Numbered from the stretch's first letter, positions 44,901 through 46,511 are shown. The stretch is 64,000 bases of DNA from an uncultured Clostridia bacterium (GCA_930971385.1 CAKNGB010000005.1:24228-88227), one strand, 5' to 3'. Program-made: numbers and translations. Notes: generated from the letters alone by a model not told the origin.

Positions 44901-46511
44901 GATGATGTTGAAGTCACAATCACAGTTATACCTCGTCTTGTTAACTATTCTGTTAACTACTACCTTGAAACAGAAGATGGCTCTTACACAAGATTGCCAT
45001 GGGATGCAAACAGCATAGATGGCGAACGCCTACAAGCAGAAGCAAACGAATATATGACTGAACTTGGCAAATACAACGCTGAAACACAAGAATGGGAAAT
45101 CAAGAGCCTTAAAGATATGTTCATAACAAACATCAAGCAACTTTCAGGCTACACAACATTCGAACAACAATTCCAAGGCTACAATATGCAAGACTATAAC
45201 TTCTATGCTTTGGAAGGTGGAGAAAAAATCTTGCCAGACGGTGATGGCGGTTTGCATATCAATGGAAATGGCTCAACCATCATCGTGTTTGAAATCAACA
45301 GAGTGAGAGTGGATATCTCAATCGACATCGATGACGGCGACAGAATTGACGACACAACTGGTGAGGATGAGTATGTCTATGGTCAAGAGGTTGAACTTAC
45401 CATGACAACCAACCCAGGCTTTGTTGTGGACAGACTTGAACTTGTGATTGGCGATGAAATTCTCGACACAATTTCTGGCGAAGAACTTTATGTTGTGGAA
45501 AATCTTGATAACTCGCAAACGGCATCCTACAGCTTCACAATCACACTTGATTTAATTAACCGAATCACCGCAATCATTGAAGAAAATGGCGGAGAGGCTT
45601 ATCCACTCACAGCTAAGTGGTATAGCGCTGTTGGCGAAGCGGAATACACAATCCTGATTTACCGACAAACTTTGGGTGTCACAAGCGATAATGGCTACAC
45701 CTTATATGGCGAACCTATTGTGCTTACAGGTCAAACAAATTCTGTTATCGATTATGCTGAATACACCGTTTCAGCCGACTTAGGCTACAGATTAGACCAT
45801 GTTGTTAACGGCGATAACCCAACAATCAACGGTGACGAATCCACTGTGATTGAAATTTACTTCAACTTGAACCAAGTTTCCTTCACAATCGAACTTGGCG
45901 AAGGAATAGAGCGCTTTGAAGTTAACTCTGCATACGGCACTGTTCTTGGCGGAGAAAATGAGGGCGTATATGAATATAGAGGTCTTTACACCGATGTTAT
46001 CACCTTCACTGTTGATATGCAAGAAGGTTACATCTTCGACGGAATTAGATATGCAACCGAAGGTTCAACAATCATCGATGGCTCGTCGAGTCCAGAGTTT
46101 AGCATCACGCTTCCATCCGAACAATTCGGTCTTATTGTGGAAACCAGCCAACTCTTAGTTTGGATTTACTATAACCCAAACGGCGCAGACGGCGAAGTTA
46201 TTCCATCAACCCCTTACTCCTTCGGCGAAGAAGTGACACTTAGACTTAACACCTTCACCCGTGATGGCTATGAGTTCTTAGGCTGGGCAACTTCTCCAAA
46301 CGGCGAAGTGGTTTACACTGATGGCGCAACTGTTGTTATGGGTAATAATAACTTACAACTCTATGCTGTATGGCAATCAACAGGCGGTGGCATCGGCTGG
46401 TGGCTATGGATAATCATTGCTCTTATCATCTTACTCATAATCATAATAATCATCATTATCATTGTGAAAAAGAAAAAGGATAAGGATAAGGAAAAAATAG
46501 CAACTAAATAA
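8841..46511 (+). CDS. Giant repeat surface protein (12,556 aa): signal peptide, InlB/Flg_new and MucBP-like repeats, C-terminal membrane anchor
   Basis: A single uninterrupted frame of 37.7 kb. The start follows AAGGAG. Residues 1-40 are a signal peptide (MDRLKRK, hydrophobic core, YANA|Q). Residues 41-355 form a Thr/Asn/Ser-rich head with beta-helix-like periodicity. From about residue 358 to 12,510 the protein is built of 60-90-residue repeats of the Listeria-Bacteroides (InlB B-repeat/Flg_new) type with cores such as GYTFAGW and LYAQW. MucBP-like and divergent InlB-type modules are interspersed, mainly in the second half. It ends in GGGIGWWLW, an Ile-rich transmembrane helix and KKKKDKDKEKIATK. 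There is no LPXTG motif, so it is probably membrane-anchored and spans the wall. By family analogy it is an adhesin or cell-cell contact stalk; the ligand is unknown. Cysteines are very few. It has its own promoter, leader and terminator, and no export or sortase partner nearby. Confidence 0.93.
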   Translation: MDRLKRKINLIMMVGLCLFATTFGVGASTLINSVATYANAQTIEEESDVSASDVNSDLDAGVSANATVEIDGAYYKNATAELGVGTTAAIGGTNLQNNTVRITNSLFEFSSSNPLGSLSGANVEISNSIFVYTGTGTGTVFSNTPTSLVLENVVVFATQGSVNVSNMTDSNVTKRGFYYSNATGDTTGYLSTGGKETSTINLNTLVKRLQFFAGNAYDVNGDGSNDSLWTGAWNFNEDWAYASRTEVNGSTVSTNQNTGQALYPYPRQYIAKLVTNSATSRIVTLYANTDVDEATYSKIVIGLSGSANTINISDSKYILTIPGYQQTEWKVLPDSLTGGTSVTPTSDVNALYGIFSERAYKITYQSAGSNNGQVAYYTMDGGTGTGRYYTSYNQSTEVTLTNILLSSSQAGYVFQGWRPNTNSGNWSTGTNYTGSTSGMYGDVTLTAQFRGERYLIDFNANEGTFSDGSGVKILGEDDENDRIEYGSTKNNNVSSTIGTPTRTGYTFYGWYDKADWTEGVQVYANNGQFVAGTGYWNSSGQWVNDLGADGTPRTLYARWEPLEYTVVFYGNGSTGGTMANQTMEYGIEEKLNANAFTRTGYTFYGWATSKTEADAGNRKYFDGHPITINEETQNPNRQLELWAIWCANRIQVTLDGNGGTVNGATDSRVYPLYGTTTLYATSSGTTTATPTATRTGYTFLGWYTSASGGTELINENGQLTGDWIYSASATTLFAQWQGNPYTVTLDKNADDAIAGTAQVTATYGSAMPTATMPTRTGYTFMGFYDTQAQTGGTQYYTETGASATAWNKTSNTTLYARWDPNPITLNITYYRYNGSSTITSAPSLSYTISVGNVSGTLSGSNASDSATIDAGTSFTLTVTAPTGYYVSNSEPSSNPSNLTTTSHSELEITRSMSSTTLTINIYVYNVYTIDYNVNNGTGSAPAATYKLHGINTTLRANNLTRVGYTANGWNTASNGSGTHYASSASYTGNANATLYADWNARSFTLTFNKNADDATGTMNNQTLYYGAGTRVTANAFVRNGYAFTGWATSANGSVVLENNAPVTTQFAINSANQTIELFAQWSRNTYTIAFDGNGGSTPSNLTGITIDSNISLPTPTRAGYIFNGWRPVASAGNWSSSTNYSGQVSGMYAPNGSTVTLEAQWTGNTYYVKFDGNGATNVETYSQEFQYGTNQNLTPNRYEWDGYTFAGWNTNQEGTGTPYADQANVGNLTTENGGTFTLYAQWTPVTYRISFDANGAPTALSPIYYNIRGTTGSGTYNGSTAVTLTNVLPAGPDYPGYTFDGWTPTQTTGSWSTSETLAGNTSLVGRYGDITLEAQWTGNTYYVEFDANGGSGDMGRQTFQYGVSQALTTNSFTRAGYDFLGWSTSDSATTATYQDGASVSNLTTERDGTVTLYAVWSAQSYTVTYNANGGTLVGLNYLVGLEDSSVTSDGITAVYDAETGIVTLNGSASTTTSDVNITFFEYASSFTAGSYNVGWDVVSGSATGIGRFTFEFLANSGTLTGGRTYRTLTFTEDNNASALHTLTLSAEGATGANHATRINIQLNKRSTDTLTFDNLQVRFFAYLNTPVYDTQTITHDVNTAMTYAIRPGYYFVGWNTNEQGTGTTYTAANIGSITSPVTLYAQWEAKRIPVAINLNQGTGSTTPTFDHSTVYVKYGTTEVYAGQYDTNTITSFIPTRVGYDFAGWYTTASDDGTQLSGSDGILDNNWAYTTEYNASTGYMNEYQIYARWTPKRVQVTLNPNGGQIAGAEGTTDIWVEFDSNRVYSSASGGTTSIPVATWTEGVYDFTGYWTLEEGGVQLITYTTSESGGSCSISGTWTYSENPTTLHAHWTEHAFTIGFNTNGGTFASSISTTQGIAYKNISIEMEEDFTMFGTADISRPGYVLAGWSLTAPENLDEPDDTLTADFTPGQVIDPTTNYDKFIEIINTQALYAVWTPDTFTITYSNGGNAAVTLPSPTTVDYNITQAISLGSASKTGYTFTGWRAETNAGQHTNEEGEVTYAWVQDQVYSGQLSGKFGDVTLIATFDENSYTVVFNKNDGSSDSYTQDFAYDESKALTANTFSRTGYVFMGWAESTNGDVEYTDGQVVKGLATEDEAQVNLYAVWKAKTYTITLDTNATGLIGTPTVSAINGDNAVTISENTVYFVYNSRNIYGGRTGDSQETYVQENQITVLTASLAGYTFAGWFTDATGGTQVISADGTMLNNWTTDADDILYAQWNIQTRNIQVIYSGASVSNATTLTVSMGEENFALSTTTDSGTFTTNYSDQAIQITIQTQAGYNYRIKNGSNVTSVTDGSLNTLTYSWTPSDNATLNIYVSQVYAVTFDLAGGNPGTSGTTATKLHNAPLSVSTYRPTRYGYTFTGWMNGDTLIQPTGTYTGNADATLVAQWELTPYTIHYSLGNFAGAEFVNDSILANFNYNYSTDLTLYGNNEVVRPGYTLAGWTFDHADNEYNANWSTTTLSAGYHFGQGLYGDVYLVANWSLETYTITYVDESGNNETATRQYTINDTFNLLGSAGMSRIGYTLAGWNVDTVDSTDTRRNNWQVNNGATRDYTQGVEVSGKHGNVTLVADWSLVEYHITYNLAGGNFINSNEENPQSYVYTDAVALKGRANIQRAGYELVGYSISATGTNNWTTTYPDGITLNEDGSFTTPINMYGDITLTAKWNAVQTTYYVEVRIQTMEGNVYTPLGNYSDTSLTTGSTVSIEDVVEYINSASSGLNVNGFVYAGRYETNQEGNGLVVSGNPLLQIVVYYNTVQYTVTYSANNGTFAEGVQTVIEYDVYDTISVLTREQLTRTGYRLMNFTVSGAGNGSSWPSTVTPETSISSDFGNNQRIFGDVTLIAQWNASAYQITFNEDGGQTVSDAYYNIEGTNSGVLDNGSVVTCITSLPSTTRTGYTFRAWQPTANVGPLTAGGYAWDMNTEYDTSTSLVGKYGNVTLTAKWTSNLYSIILDLNDDDGGSTSATAPTDLEIYVKYGTTELYADAEDLTTPTGEQIHPIGVRSGYTFLGWSLNPGASSSSECVINAEGNLTSAWEESATDGTTLYAVWAANTYTVVFHSNGGTGTMENQIFTFDAPATPLIPNEFEMEGFVFSHWTYTDDNDQQQTLADQASVRNLTSEPNGQVDLLAVFEARTVIVTFLLNKGTGSTDGEFVTGQTEMRVAFDGTFADLYITDPNSAIGLPSVRRVGYTFNGWFTEAENGTLVSAITNVDTVVDGDVPLNEQLTLTLYAHWSQNGLSVTYDGNSGVISGTEQSTYNGEEAFFDSSYTILNNTSINFVRTGYTFAGWSLSRDGDPLFTLEQLSPDGYEITFTYAEGLYLYAVWTEHEYTFVFDANDTRFPGSDSTLIAGQSAEVVIPYATPYIFTQVYNKAGYEFVGWSTDPNAVVPEHEVGDDVTSYTAVNGARITFYAIWRAVGVGYSINYYYQNIASARNNSTSSLTDDFTLHSSEKVAPENAYAGTEINYQTIAKAFISKNSALKATLVNQTTSTGEFIVAGDGNLELNLYFTRGTYEVAVTIGTGINTISMTSSATSTAITPSVVGSISTFVVYYDETVNLSATTLAGYHTPVFREGQSVIATNSLQVQSDRYLTVSATAGNANFTVQVYLQELDKTYLTTPSRTETLTGITGSPLTVEMLSGGVSINGTSFSEPGFNFDNDKTTEENGSALSTITINGDNSLVVELYFARASYTVTLNTSTGISSVSGADTYLFGEQVTIDATTAEGYTFTGWELNNGTKPDDLVVGANSPANQTFTMTNSNLTLTATASINAHTLTIDANGGTYPGSSSINQNYGTTYDLLVPTYRGYTFAGWELTSGEGEIAGSVEEGFTFTFTDSDATLEAQWTENSYTIEFTDVYNSFNVIRANKDGVVYEDGIITITSENNTVELLFTDILVASSQAVSTIVDGTEIIGGITGGSDPTRTGYVWGVNSVANDAAVKHLYVLNNVTGGYRHSTGWLETSNINILTTECFAFSELNGDNGATVSIEVQWSPVVYDITLNGNQGTGSTSVSVSPATTVYIAYNDNAFYGAVSTDLPVEEVTGSAVVPTATRDGYSFLGWFVGDIQITNNEGALLANVSGYTDTNSRWIHTENVTFDAHWSQDRFAIHLNLNEGTLTNENISNNTVYALFDSQTLYVDQTSSTTVNPVAERTGYTFLGWSTTQDDEETIIIDASGNLINNFTSTSATTEVYACWQVNTYGVILDLNTEDASAEIESDVQISDNTIYITYGTQNIYNARENGTAVHPTATRTGYTFVGWSQNPDATVLADCLIDQDGNMRGNSSIATEGTTLYAVWAVQSFYITIDLTNGHIDTESLTITGSDLEATQTNVYRVAYESNVRISFNTLAGYTFDHFTVLDEDGTEINDLTINTVSNGYEFVMPAYNFTLVFNSKANLIGATLNLNDEVGDTKADALTTELSDGIYIEYASANIYADRTDITTPVGEAITVVATRDGYNFLGWSLSGSATTADECIIGADGALKQNFTSSTTDGVILYAIWEKTEVSYEINYYFENILDSNFTHDTARQPDVVETGEVDTAVNYLTYAVDIAGFTYSRYETNNTNNQSTNIRGDGNLVINLYYTRDLFDLTINNNNGDELIVVPDQKFESTYTLTEPINTGYNFNGWQLENGVGQIDGDEFTFGDGNALVYAQWEAKIILINLSAGAGDSVSRALFYVRYNTTEIFEDAEGLTPISEPLTASRVGYNFTGFTYNKNLIINQAGNLVANWTVSDTTITLIAGFTPANYTITLDQNYGSAESSEIDYTILTPIDLPTLTRDGYTFNGWRVSANAGENLDGTFAWTLNETFSVSDGVIPQIPAGRHGNVTLEAIWQLNEYTATFSTQTSEVINPITYDITNPLELPFVERDGYNFLGWVVDEGAEGNWSEGDTYQIGASPANMWGDVSFTATWETVGYTASFNAGEGSAVEDIPFTIESSFNMPSSTRSGYDLTLWTVDEGAEGNWVAGETYTVGELISAGKWGDVSFTATWTAQTYTVTFDAPNFITYPYSVTANGGNITSEVVANELVATYTANAGGTGFTATTSAMEAGEYAWTIQVRASREISGISLGVGSEGVMSDITLSTDWQTFTFNFTLTSGNNFTLTSSALGEGDNIEFKCLSIQQISEMTADNAIGNITVTYNEAYGTLPTPTRTGYTFAGWYLEETYGTPITATSTVTTTGDHTLYSRWTATPYTITYVDGDSETEEGYDITTPVQLEAPEKVGYTFMGWQVEANAGQYADGTYAWNAGDVLNGSLGTGLIGDVRLIAEWQANTVRVTLNTNDSTGTRDDETVLPNGGIVYITYDETTIYSNRTGETYPYTPAGEKLNPTLTRFGYNFMGWSTTQDGANIVINSAGELTAPWTASGTDGQTLYAVWEAKVITLNLTGDASTTVNDSEVFIEFDGTTFYADYDGENLTNEIVPMANKDGYIFSGFIMAGGTLVINNHGAVVNRWNYTDTETDLTATFNADTYTITFVDDDDDSTELGSVNYITDSTVNLLQPTRDGYTLSGWRVVASVGQIDEETYAWTADEFIQTFLNFSTVGRFGDVTLEAVWANNEYTIIYDANVSGLINPETLGGSTPSTLAHFDQQVTIANNGYTIDGYKFLSWNTQRDGLGTPLEEGKQGVFNFTNEVNGTYTLYAQWQIQSYTLTLEIETAGIDSVSARGEGVTDNKDGTYTVVYGSQVTLTANVKKGYTFSMWRATSGTIAGSVLTMPAVSTTVYASATPQQFAVSYQGNEGTIYNGTNWVSTYSVSVDFNATITLLDETSVQRTGYTFTGWNTEVNGTGTFYAGGATYTHQTTGVQNLYAQWTPNTYVVNFDAPNYITYPYVVTANGGNVTSKVVANELVATYTAGDNATGFTISTTSLDAGRYAWTVEIRASKELTLTTLGIASEGTLKISTDWQTFVLTFDLTSGNNFELTTSELASGDYVEFKNLAVQKVSEINSDTALGNLTVTYAGTYENLPTPTRTGYTFLGWNTLPQEEVVLGEWQGSDTQINSNSTVSIAQNHTLYSWWSYNQYTINYDSNDANYYGTATGSTASTSAYYDNSVQLSACGFNRDGYTFRGWTLDAEGKGTLYTAGQQDVFNFVASGSVTLYAQWTPITYHIIVRDSDTESPATEIQIDAPFASTLSEHILTDVSAYTKDGWTLNGFFVTNDSVISGTSLITAQGYLNMDVAGITDNGMFIHVGDVVVTAVYTPNPYTVVFNGNARPDDTSTPAPLFDNGTSTETKTVYHDSTYGQDGFWPTPSYSGYYFYGYSVRNDYTIIAVEVFLKEYRNFQAEDITDEYILNYETGGEGEDSVLKFVYLKNEADTNATEISDVLYTTAERENDFIEATDIVDDSYVGEDETINLYAMWLGRNDIEYTVYYLLEDITLDSEATVFPERPADGGYPTVEELPKEGENLQYTYTDETEITSSFTVERIEHFDNALTADFVINYLQKYPYTGFDYVTYEYVDDVMSGDNNTIIFAFYTRQAYTLNLEMQTGIESVSASGEGVTGSNGVYSVKYGSSVTLNAVAEIGYNFGNDAVNSWVQNSSDLGTVSISNNVYGTSDNLNTITNTFNMNVTSEVNLSIKAIPDTDTAYVVQYFFEDVNHAGSFVQRLEHPDVDETGTTDEDIALSTYSISIAGFSYAYYTSSSTTDTDVRDGSLNIDGDGSRVIKLYYTLATNITFGFATDWPNGQSTMSVTVAGDVSESLMNVGVKFEQTVQVSITIKEGYTLTGLTSSNPSIMANVAVGDMGENNGTYTYSFLMPSESFTYTANITRNTDTSFNVVYLFENLENDEGTLGNDKYSTMPNHPGVTGEGTTEAEITRELLESQALIPTEPGFAISNVGAITVSDGTENFNPVYIDGAGNSTVYVYFTRLEYTVTINYVYGDNSDFAGTTRESKVFENVRHGASVNDVASPKYNGYALVESNQNTISVTVNADDVVVNVAYNPISYIITYEYDGGSVTTEGTTSYNIEDVITLPKLEKEGWNFLYFEVSEIDETTNFVMNEHFQEATIPAGKYGDVEFTAIWSANEFGVSFNLTHLTYSADSLTATSGVPYTATLIADEGYALPTSVQVSINGEIVESGYSYTDGVITISGNAVVGNIIITASGTPERFMVTLNLNDARLTHGSTNASVSLEGVQVNENGEIELWAVYDGNYSTLYTTEDGNTSVSLADFTSENVTRMGYNFSARWFMTDLYADASTATAQEVTANTTFANANNSTNLYAYWTTKIITVNLTLDSSHTDGELTHQTVYVKFDQTGIYSDESATLTCAPSARDYGYTFEGFYLGDEEVISENGALVSAWTRGDTTETLTTSFTATPYTITYSAGGISGVTLPTPNEVEYTIESNFTLQSATRDGRTFAGWTTSENVGELADRYSWVAGETYTTDTNVNGKYGNVTLVATWTATSYYITYDLDGGEFTGEETLTQEYNIDSTSTIYPSTSMQKQGYIFVNFVVTSETDGSWTQNATIDAGSTLNGKWGNATLRAVWQALPNNVTINVANTTPTYDQGQTVLSGNAYSATITANAGYTLPTAITVQVGEQTLTEGDEGTGQYSYNETTGEIEIYEGVINGAVSITGSATPNTYNANITGVNATVSVDNLSFTTSITHPVTTGVSFTVYARPNAGYGENDQISFQANGASVSATEEDNGTYYVTVSNFTDEFSLTVTATPNQNDVIFDLTNLKQDSGSLTVNSGASYTARISAEDGYSIPTTIEVYNGETLLTAGEGGQYTYNSATGEITINAGVITDDVTVVASGVALRFSVNFNINDSTSGNGTTEVLSVVVNGSNLTIQNDVITLWITYGTNYGTLYLAQSGDTSFSLSALTSAITRLGYTLDGWYLNPFSLGTTPSGEEITDSTTFANANNSTILYAYWTRNPRTQYVVNHYQMNLDGNYDDDPTETETLYGETDSEISPERKVYEGFTAPVAQTETINADGTTVIDYYYTRNYHILTLTGETGVATVSANVAHTVQGDFEDDVLSQGQYRVYYGDTVTIDATASIGYVFKGQWQKTSEYSPNLTDSTGTAKTFTMVDYAVSYEALVDEDTVTITLNGNGGTFTNSEETTTVEITYLSNYGTLETPTRQGFTFGGWFTQDLEDDADISTLTPVTSQTQVTNPEAHTLFAYWTTNVHTFTVRYLYADGQTASEEYSENINFGETWTVPERPLTGYNYTVNSGDYGNATTGSMPDDDLLVIVTYTAKTYNIILHSNYPEGYDDEENVTLTATYNQPFSVTTISNLGWGVDGYGFSGWYQSAEGTGDDGWRDGYTIDRWTNDLTEDMNLYARWSANTGLSYHVDIYLMDTDGQYSSSYSDSFPRADATTDVPLTFTYNATSATVNGTPYNYTGFTFDTSRLPADEIIVATDGSTRVALYFARIEFTLTINAGEGITSVSPTGTKTYYYGEEVEISAVVASGYRWTGFVVADSSTTPGGLTQGALGETTQTITMGNGNTILNATAVKDTFTLYFELNGGTYPGSVQTDEQGRIYVTGEYQSTYTLLTPTKTGYNFLGWTLQEGSVGSLSDTTFTFGAGNATAVANWEADRYQVTLNLNDFYNENGSTTARTIVTTRNDNPEGTSGTSLTLDNGTITLYIDFNSNYSHLYISEDSDEYVSINDFSNVTLLRNGYTFVNFTLGEDVITNGTTFNTDGNVELVANWTATSYTLTVNASVAGKATIEVSGLGVTDNENGTYSVVFDSAVTVNTIVSDGYTFIRYANGDVQLSTNNPYTFNYTTPSALTVTSVISANVYTIHYNANGGSGPSDTTTARYDEKTTISNGSGFTRTGYDFAGWTITIGEQVYTTTSVENENAITETGLYVLPDGTHRAFNLATTGNVTLNAVWTARTYNVTFDERDGSEITDISGATYDTAAAISGTSTKQGYTFGGFALAEGATSSIVEEITDITGYDTLSEYLVANRTRGIYLYAGTYYVFNLSSENNATVPVYVIWTPASSSYTVNYYLETVDGRFVLDTSEEITTEFGEEFATYSRTISEGILSDQFVTIDQSVSYTGFRLNLLHEGTVTNGNVLGDGSLTLSLYYERLTYSIDMLYNEAGVQNVEITQEYATDNVMKYNEEITISTTMNAGYTFTNYAVTAGEAVASNPWIFNITENMEITINYSAGEFSYQVLFRFETLEGGSYVEDENYKNVTLYGEVGHTIDYSDLQATINGNTPAGFTYASFEEGKVITADNKQTVTVNFDRRDDIKLTLSLTTGVASISAVAGDTAGSAVQLSTTSENMFVYNVRFGSEVTISYTLSEGYQFAEFETNIEDLLSNITGGGVGELSGGATIAEMPAENVDIQVNVTPLLVNFDITYMFETFVDGKFTITGSTVQRKGYAGSTIFDLTDYSLDQFPGFTFTDFTNADGTNAVVIAGDGSTDVIARFERNDVLVQVVRAEGVESVTLTASEYTFTQTFDANSENNSVNIKYGAKVIITSTPANGYDSVSYSGISTDVDENSATYFTVPADNFTLTATGNPHTYIITFNGNGGTTDGTTNSYTQNAVFNTNVVLENNRFNNPGYYFRGWATDETLGAESVEDRVVYADGDTISPYAFTEDLTLYAVWLNNTYTITYNGNGGAIPQEEGDDLTTYPHGTNVEYDETVTLLAIDEIGFVRTGYTFVGWARNAEGTDTTGLTRGDDGTWTATRLTTTAGQNVPIYAIWEEHTYTLIYNSNYTSYNGTEDVTYTYSTEVGYDDLITALYHDDENLNFALAGYTFHSWNTAPTGDLREIAENEQMQYLTEQDGGTVTLYAIWTANTYTVVFNNNGGNGQMNNLEVKYDEAKALPNNSFERTNYNFAGWTTQNGGTVSEAQVVSSTDEITERGIYLVGSTYYVYNLTTESENITLYAVWSAQEFTISYNANGGTFREDLSLSPEGLYLFSYTVEDEVTFLTGADITYYGRTLVGFTITGTNHNWHTYISGDITLSDTTGIGPGAYGNVTLTAQWQANPYTLTIKYVYGKNGTELDGTEAYETHTEQVIFGETFNVQSPSITGYQAGQISVSGTMNSEDGITVTVTYTARTFTLTYDYMDEGGSSTAVKFDYDNVTVTYDLTYGNATAEDVGEVGLGKPNRQGYTFAGWWTSETYQNGTEITNSDTVKITSNITIYARWTPNQTAYTITYLFESLDSSTIYEPNATYGNITDVTAETDSQITDEMVRAITAERYPNIVGFTYSYAETATVNADGSTVITVYMTRDYNTLTLTFDEGIDSFTASIASENIAEGQQATFYLRSTGDNTYSVRFGAVVTLDYEISNAGYEFGEYSTTSAISIDADTFTMIDENVSIRATVNAREFTITYHRNYDADDIETTTQTGFYNTTLNLLGDDTFTREGYDFLGWATTREQAEEGKYSYAGNAPYTMTEYAPGFDLYAVWSADALTFVVHYDRGINGDEIVLRVNGSVRDVDTISRLNYDDAIEIDLTNAVMPGYNFAGVTSTGTAVTNDTGTLIYRIDALNENTEINITTTPKTDAQILVIYAQRNVEDTAYVEVERTILDGAETGHIIDPDYIIQLERANDGVVSYNGFQRSSISDSLTGGSATFEVIYNNNIAESEEGTYSTVYVLYNRFHYNLTLQSAGDTEGLDGELTANGVVEGSVINLGTYYSVLYGAEVRLNITLQEGYHIESFTITATRTTNTGIANAYAGLDGDSIELTFNSEDNGYYIGDVRLFTLTADAENGGYLLTSMPDFDLDITVNIEVNTFEVYYYNFYNDEVQATSGPETATYGQEYTIKYISNFDGWNLEGYEFLGWATSEEDALIKRVTYSYADENDITITFGNAPLNLYAVWSAGNSTYTVQYYTQSIVDGELTYSLSETDEDLSYTTDAVVTIDGNKYLETGYVLNTGASTLSGQVTADGTLVLKVYYDLNYFTLTIIGDTHFSQISATGAFMRSGNFEDNTFTAEVLYTSSVTIGTPQMVIGYEFDSWTSSDVTLTANSFTMPAGNVTVNGTSKARTFTITFEGNGGTAEGDGATTSYTQTFEYLETANLTANRFINAGYTFSNWTITINEVPEEFDNGDSFTFNYLENLTAVANWTANTNTEFTIVVSVQDKDGTTNEKEITLTGTTGEEITEEDALDALIEALQDTSIGDQIENEHLGFTFGGFGEQDLTINGDGSTEITVSFTRNTISYNFEIGTGVDRIEVSYTSADDFSTQQFTYSGEGENSIETVFGTDITITAYFADGYVFGAFTEEDSDSIINTWTEEDIDANTLTTNSGTESGHTFTVESETDVYKVIYHDNFKETDATNDSQEVHYLASFSLTAVSRLFTHTGYTFTGWALEAEGEVEYADMADIPAYTWTEDLNLYAVWSANSYTINFSSPNSPESESMDPIPTRYDVLTELTENIFTREGYYFVGWALSSGGESVVQTVATVSEINLDTDSGVFYVEDEQTYYAYNLTSDVDGNETLYPVWETVYYNIVLHANEDDTITPVRLEHIAYEEIYTIPAFTDSRFTDFVNKGFVFAGWYREIESVEGEPTRQDYPLDETETLEVSKLTLNNNEDVHFYVIWSAGEVDVQVKIVLQSTKGEYDEEIVKNVIDVDDIETTAETGTVINSQYIYDNFISGSRYDSMEGFHYDSSEQDSQTVSYDGTTEIRVYFARERYNIYISIGTGIESAEITTDAFHLEEELEEGEEGYLKYSAYFGDSVTFTATPIAGYNTPVFMYSGSPIEGGVLASMPAEDVYVTVTAQPNTNTPFNIEIYLADENGEYVETGETTYKTTGTGTTDAPIDTASARRIVEAYLQGQSVDLSLYVTDGEDYGDDDNIISADGSTTIRFYYDRQTYLVSFASNSPAGLEQVPENTSYRWGSEVSVEVEVSLGYSLNSFTATDEEGEPIEDLIHQSGTNPYTISFTMPTNAFTININISANTNTSYTVVYRFRTADGSGFEEGMDIPITKQGTTDALLTEDMIGYVEGMTVSDRPGYFAVGTSLTETPAYIAGDGSTVVYIYFARQDHKLTLSLVDANSGILTDTIEVRLDGTYTQPISSYTYNIYQGQQVQISFEMMEGFTFVGFEIDNTNVTDELVDGQTLTFTAINDDVEVTITVIPRLVNYSVNYYLETEDGSYTRLPWDANSIDGERLQAEANEYMTELGKYNAETQEWEIKSLKDMFITNIKQLSGYTTFEQQFQGYNMQDYNFYALEGGEKILPDGDGGLHINGNGSTIIVFEINRVRVDISIDIDDGDRIDDTTGEDEYVYGQEVELTMTTNPGFVVDRLELVIGDEILDTISGEELYVVENLDNSQTASYSFTITLDLINRITAIIEENGGEAYPLTAKWYSAVGEAEYTILIYRQTLGVTSDNGYTLYGEPIVLTGQTNSVIDYAEYTVSADLGYRLDHVVNGDNPTINGDESTVIEIYFNLNQVSFTIELGEGIERFEVNSAYGTVLGGENEGVYEYRGLYTDVITFTVDMQEGYIFDGIRYATEGSTIIDGSSSPEFSITLPSEQFGLIVETSQLLVWIYYNPNGADGEVIPSTPYSFGEEVTLRLNTFTRDGYEFLGWATSPNGEVVYTDGATVVMGNNNLQLYAVWQSTGGGIGWWLWIIIALIILLIIIIIIIIIVKKKKDKDKEKIATK
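8961..9912 (+). other. N-terminal non-repeat head of the giant protein
   Basis: Residues 41 to ~357. The part around residues 60-165 has repeating short strands with Asn/Ser turns (ITNSLFEF, ISNSIFVY, LENVVVFA), as in parallel beta-helices. A Trp/Asn-rich stretch follows (LWTGAWNFNEDWAY). This is the membrane-distal end and so the likely binding tip. No catalytic motif was recognised. Confidence 0.5.
13135..13605 (+). other. Non-repeat insert 1 in the giant protein
   Basis: About residues 1433-1589 interrupt an InlB repeat between its N-G-G and P-G-Y-Y-F-V-G-W parts. The sequence is beta-rich (FTAGSYNVGWDV, IGRFTFEF, TLTFDNLQVRFF) and looks like a jellyroll of carbohydrate-binding type. This is a fold guess from pattern only. 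Confidence 0.45.
23862..24280 (+). other. Non-repeat insert 2 in the giant protein (paralogous to insert 3)
   Basis: About residues 5008-5148: FDAPNFITYPYSVTANGG, NELVATYTA, GEYAWTIQVRAS, STDWQTFTFNFTLTSGNNF. The A-W-x-x-x-x-R-A-S and T-D-W-Q-T-F strands resemble carbohydrate-binding jellyrolls. It is embedded in an InlB repeat. Confidence 0.5.
26318..26740 (+). other. Non-repeat insert 3 in the giant protein (paralogous to insert 2)
   Basis: About residues 5827-5968: FDAPNYITYPYVVTANGG, NELVATYTAG, GRYAWTVEIRAS, STDWQTFVLTFDLTSGNNF. Clearly homologous to insert 2, which lies 2.46 kb upstream, in the same position within the host repeat. Confidence 0.55.
46393..46508 (+). other. C-terminal membrane anchor of the giant protein
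   Basis: GWWLW followed by a ~20-residue Ile/Leu helix (nine consecutive Ile) and a KKKKDKDKEK tail. The orientation is positive-inside, so the whole repeat array would be extracellular. No LPXTG-like motif precedes it. Confidence 0.8.

Larger units (their letters stand above)
16895..45880 (+). repeat. MucBP-like modules interspersed in the giant protein (about 20)
   Basis: Modules begin with a strand such as Y-x-V-x-Y-Y-L-E-x-x-D-G and end with G-D-G-S-T-x-V-x-I-Y-F-x-R. Approximate starts: 16.90, 19.13, 19.68, 22.38, 27.95, 28.60, 29.17, 32.47, 33.70, 35.67, 36.19, 36.74, 39.15, 40.21, 41.17, 41.92, 43.33, 43.88, 44.40, 44.94 and 45.64 kb. Shorter classic MucBP-like units (YTVTINYVYG, HTFTVRYLYADG, YTLTIKYVYG) lie near 29.47, 33.23 and 38.66 kb. 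MucBP domains occur in mucus-binding surface proteins of Lactobacillus and Listeria; the match here is by pattern only. Confidence 0.65.
19420..46100 (+). repeat. Divergent InlB-type modules (Flg_new_2-like) in the giant protein
   Basis: Recurring units such as T-L-x-x-G-I-x-S-V-S-A-x-G, then Y-G-x-x-V-T-L-x-A and G-Y-x-F-x-x-W/F, without the closing LYAQW. Examples start near 19.42, 19.96, 25.80, 28.29, 32.68, 33.96, 36.43, 37.00, 39.40, 41.40, 42.19, 43.60 and 45.88 kb. They usually follow directly on a MucBP-like module, giving a composite ~150-200-residue repeat in the second half. Confidence 0.6.

Noticed and set aside
10000-46000. The repeat array as a CRISPR or satellite DNA
   Set aside because: The periodicity is in the protein (60-90 residues). 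DNA copies are diverged and in one open frame, without constant repeats and unique spacers.
10213-46158. Dozens of 60-140-residue ORFs on both strands inside the giant gene
   Set aside because: They are shadows of the repeat gene in other frames: Cys/His/Gln-rich antisense-like sequence, no Shine-Dalgarno, and no family resemblance.
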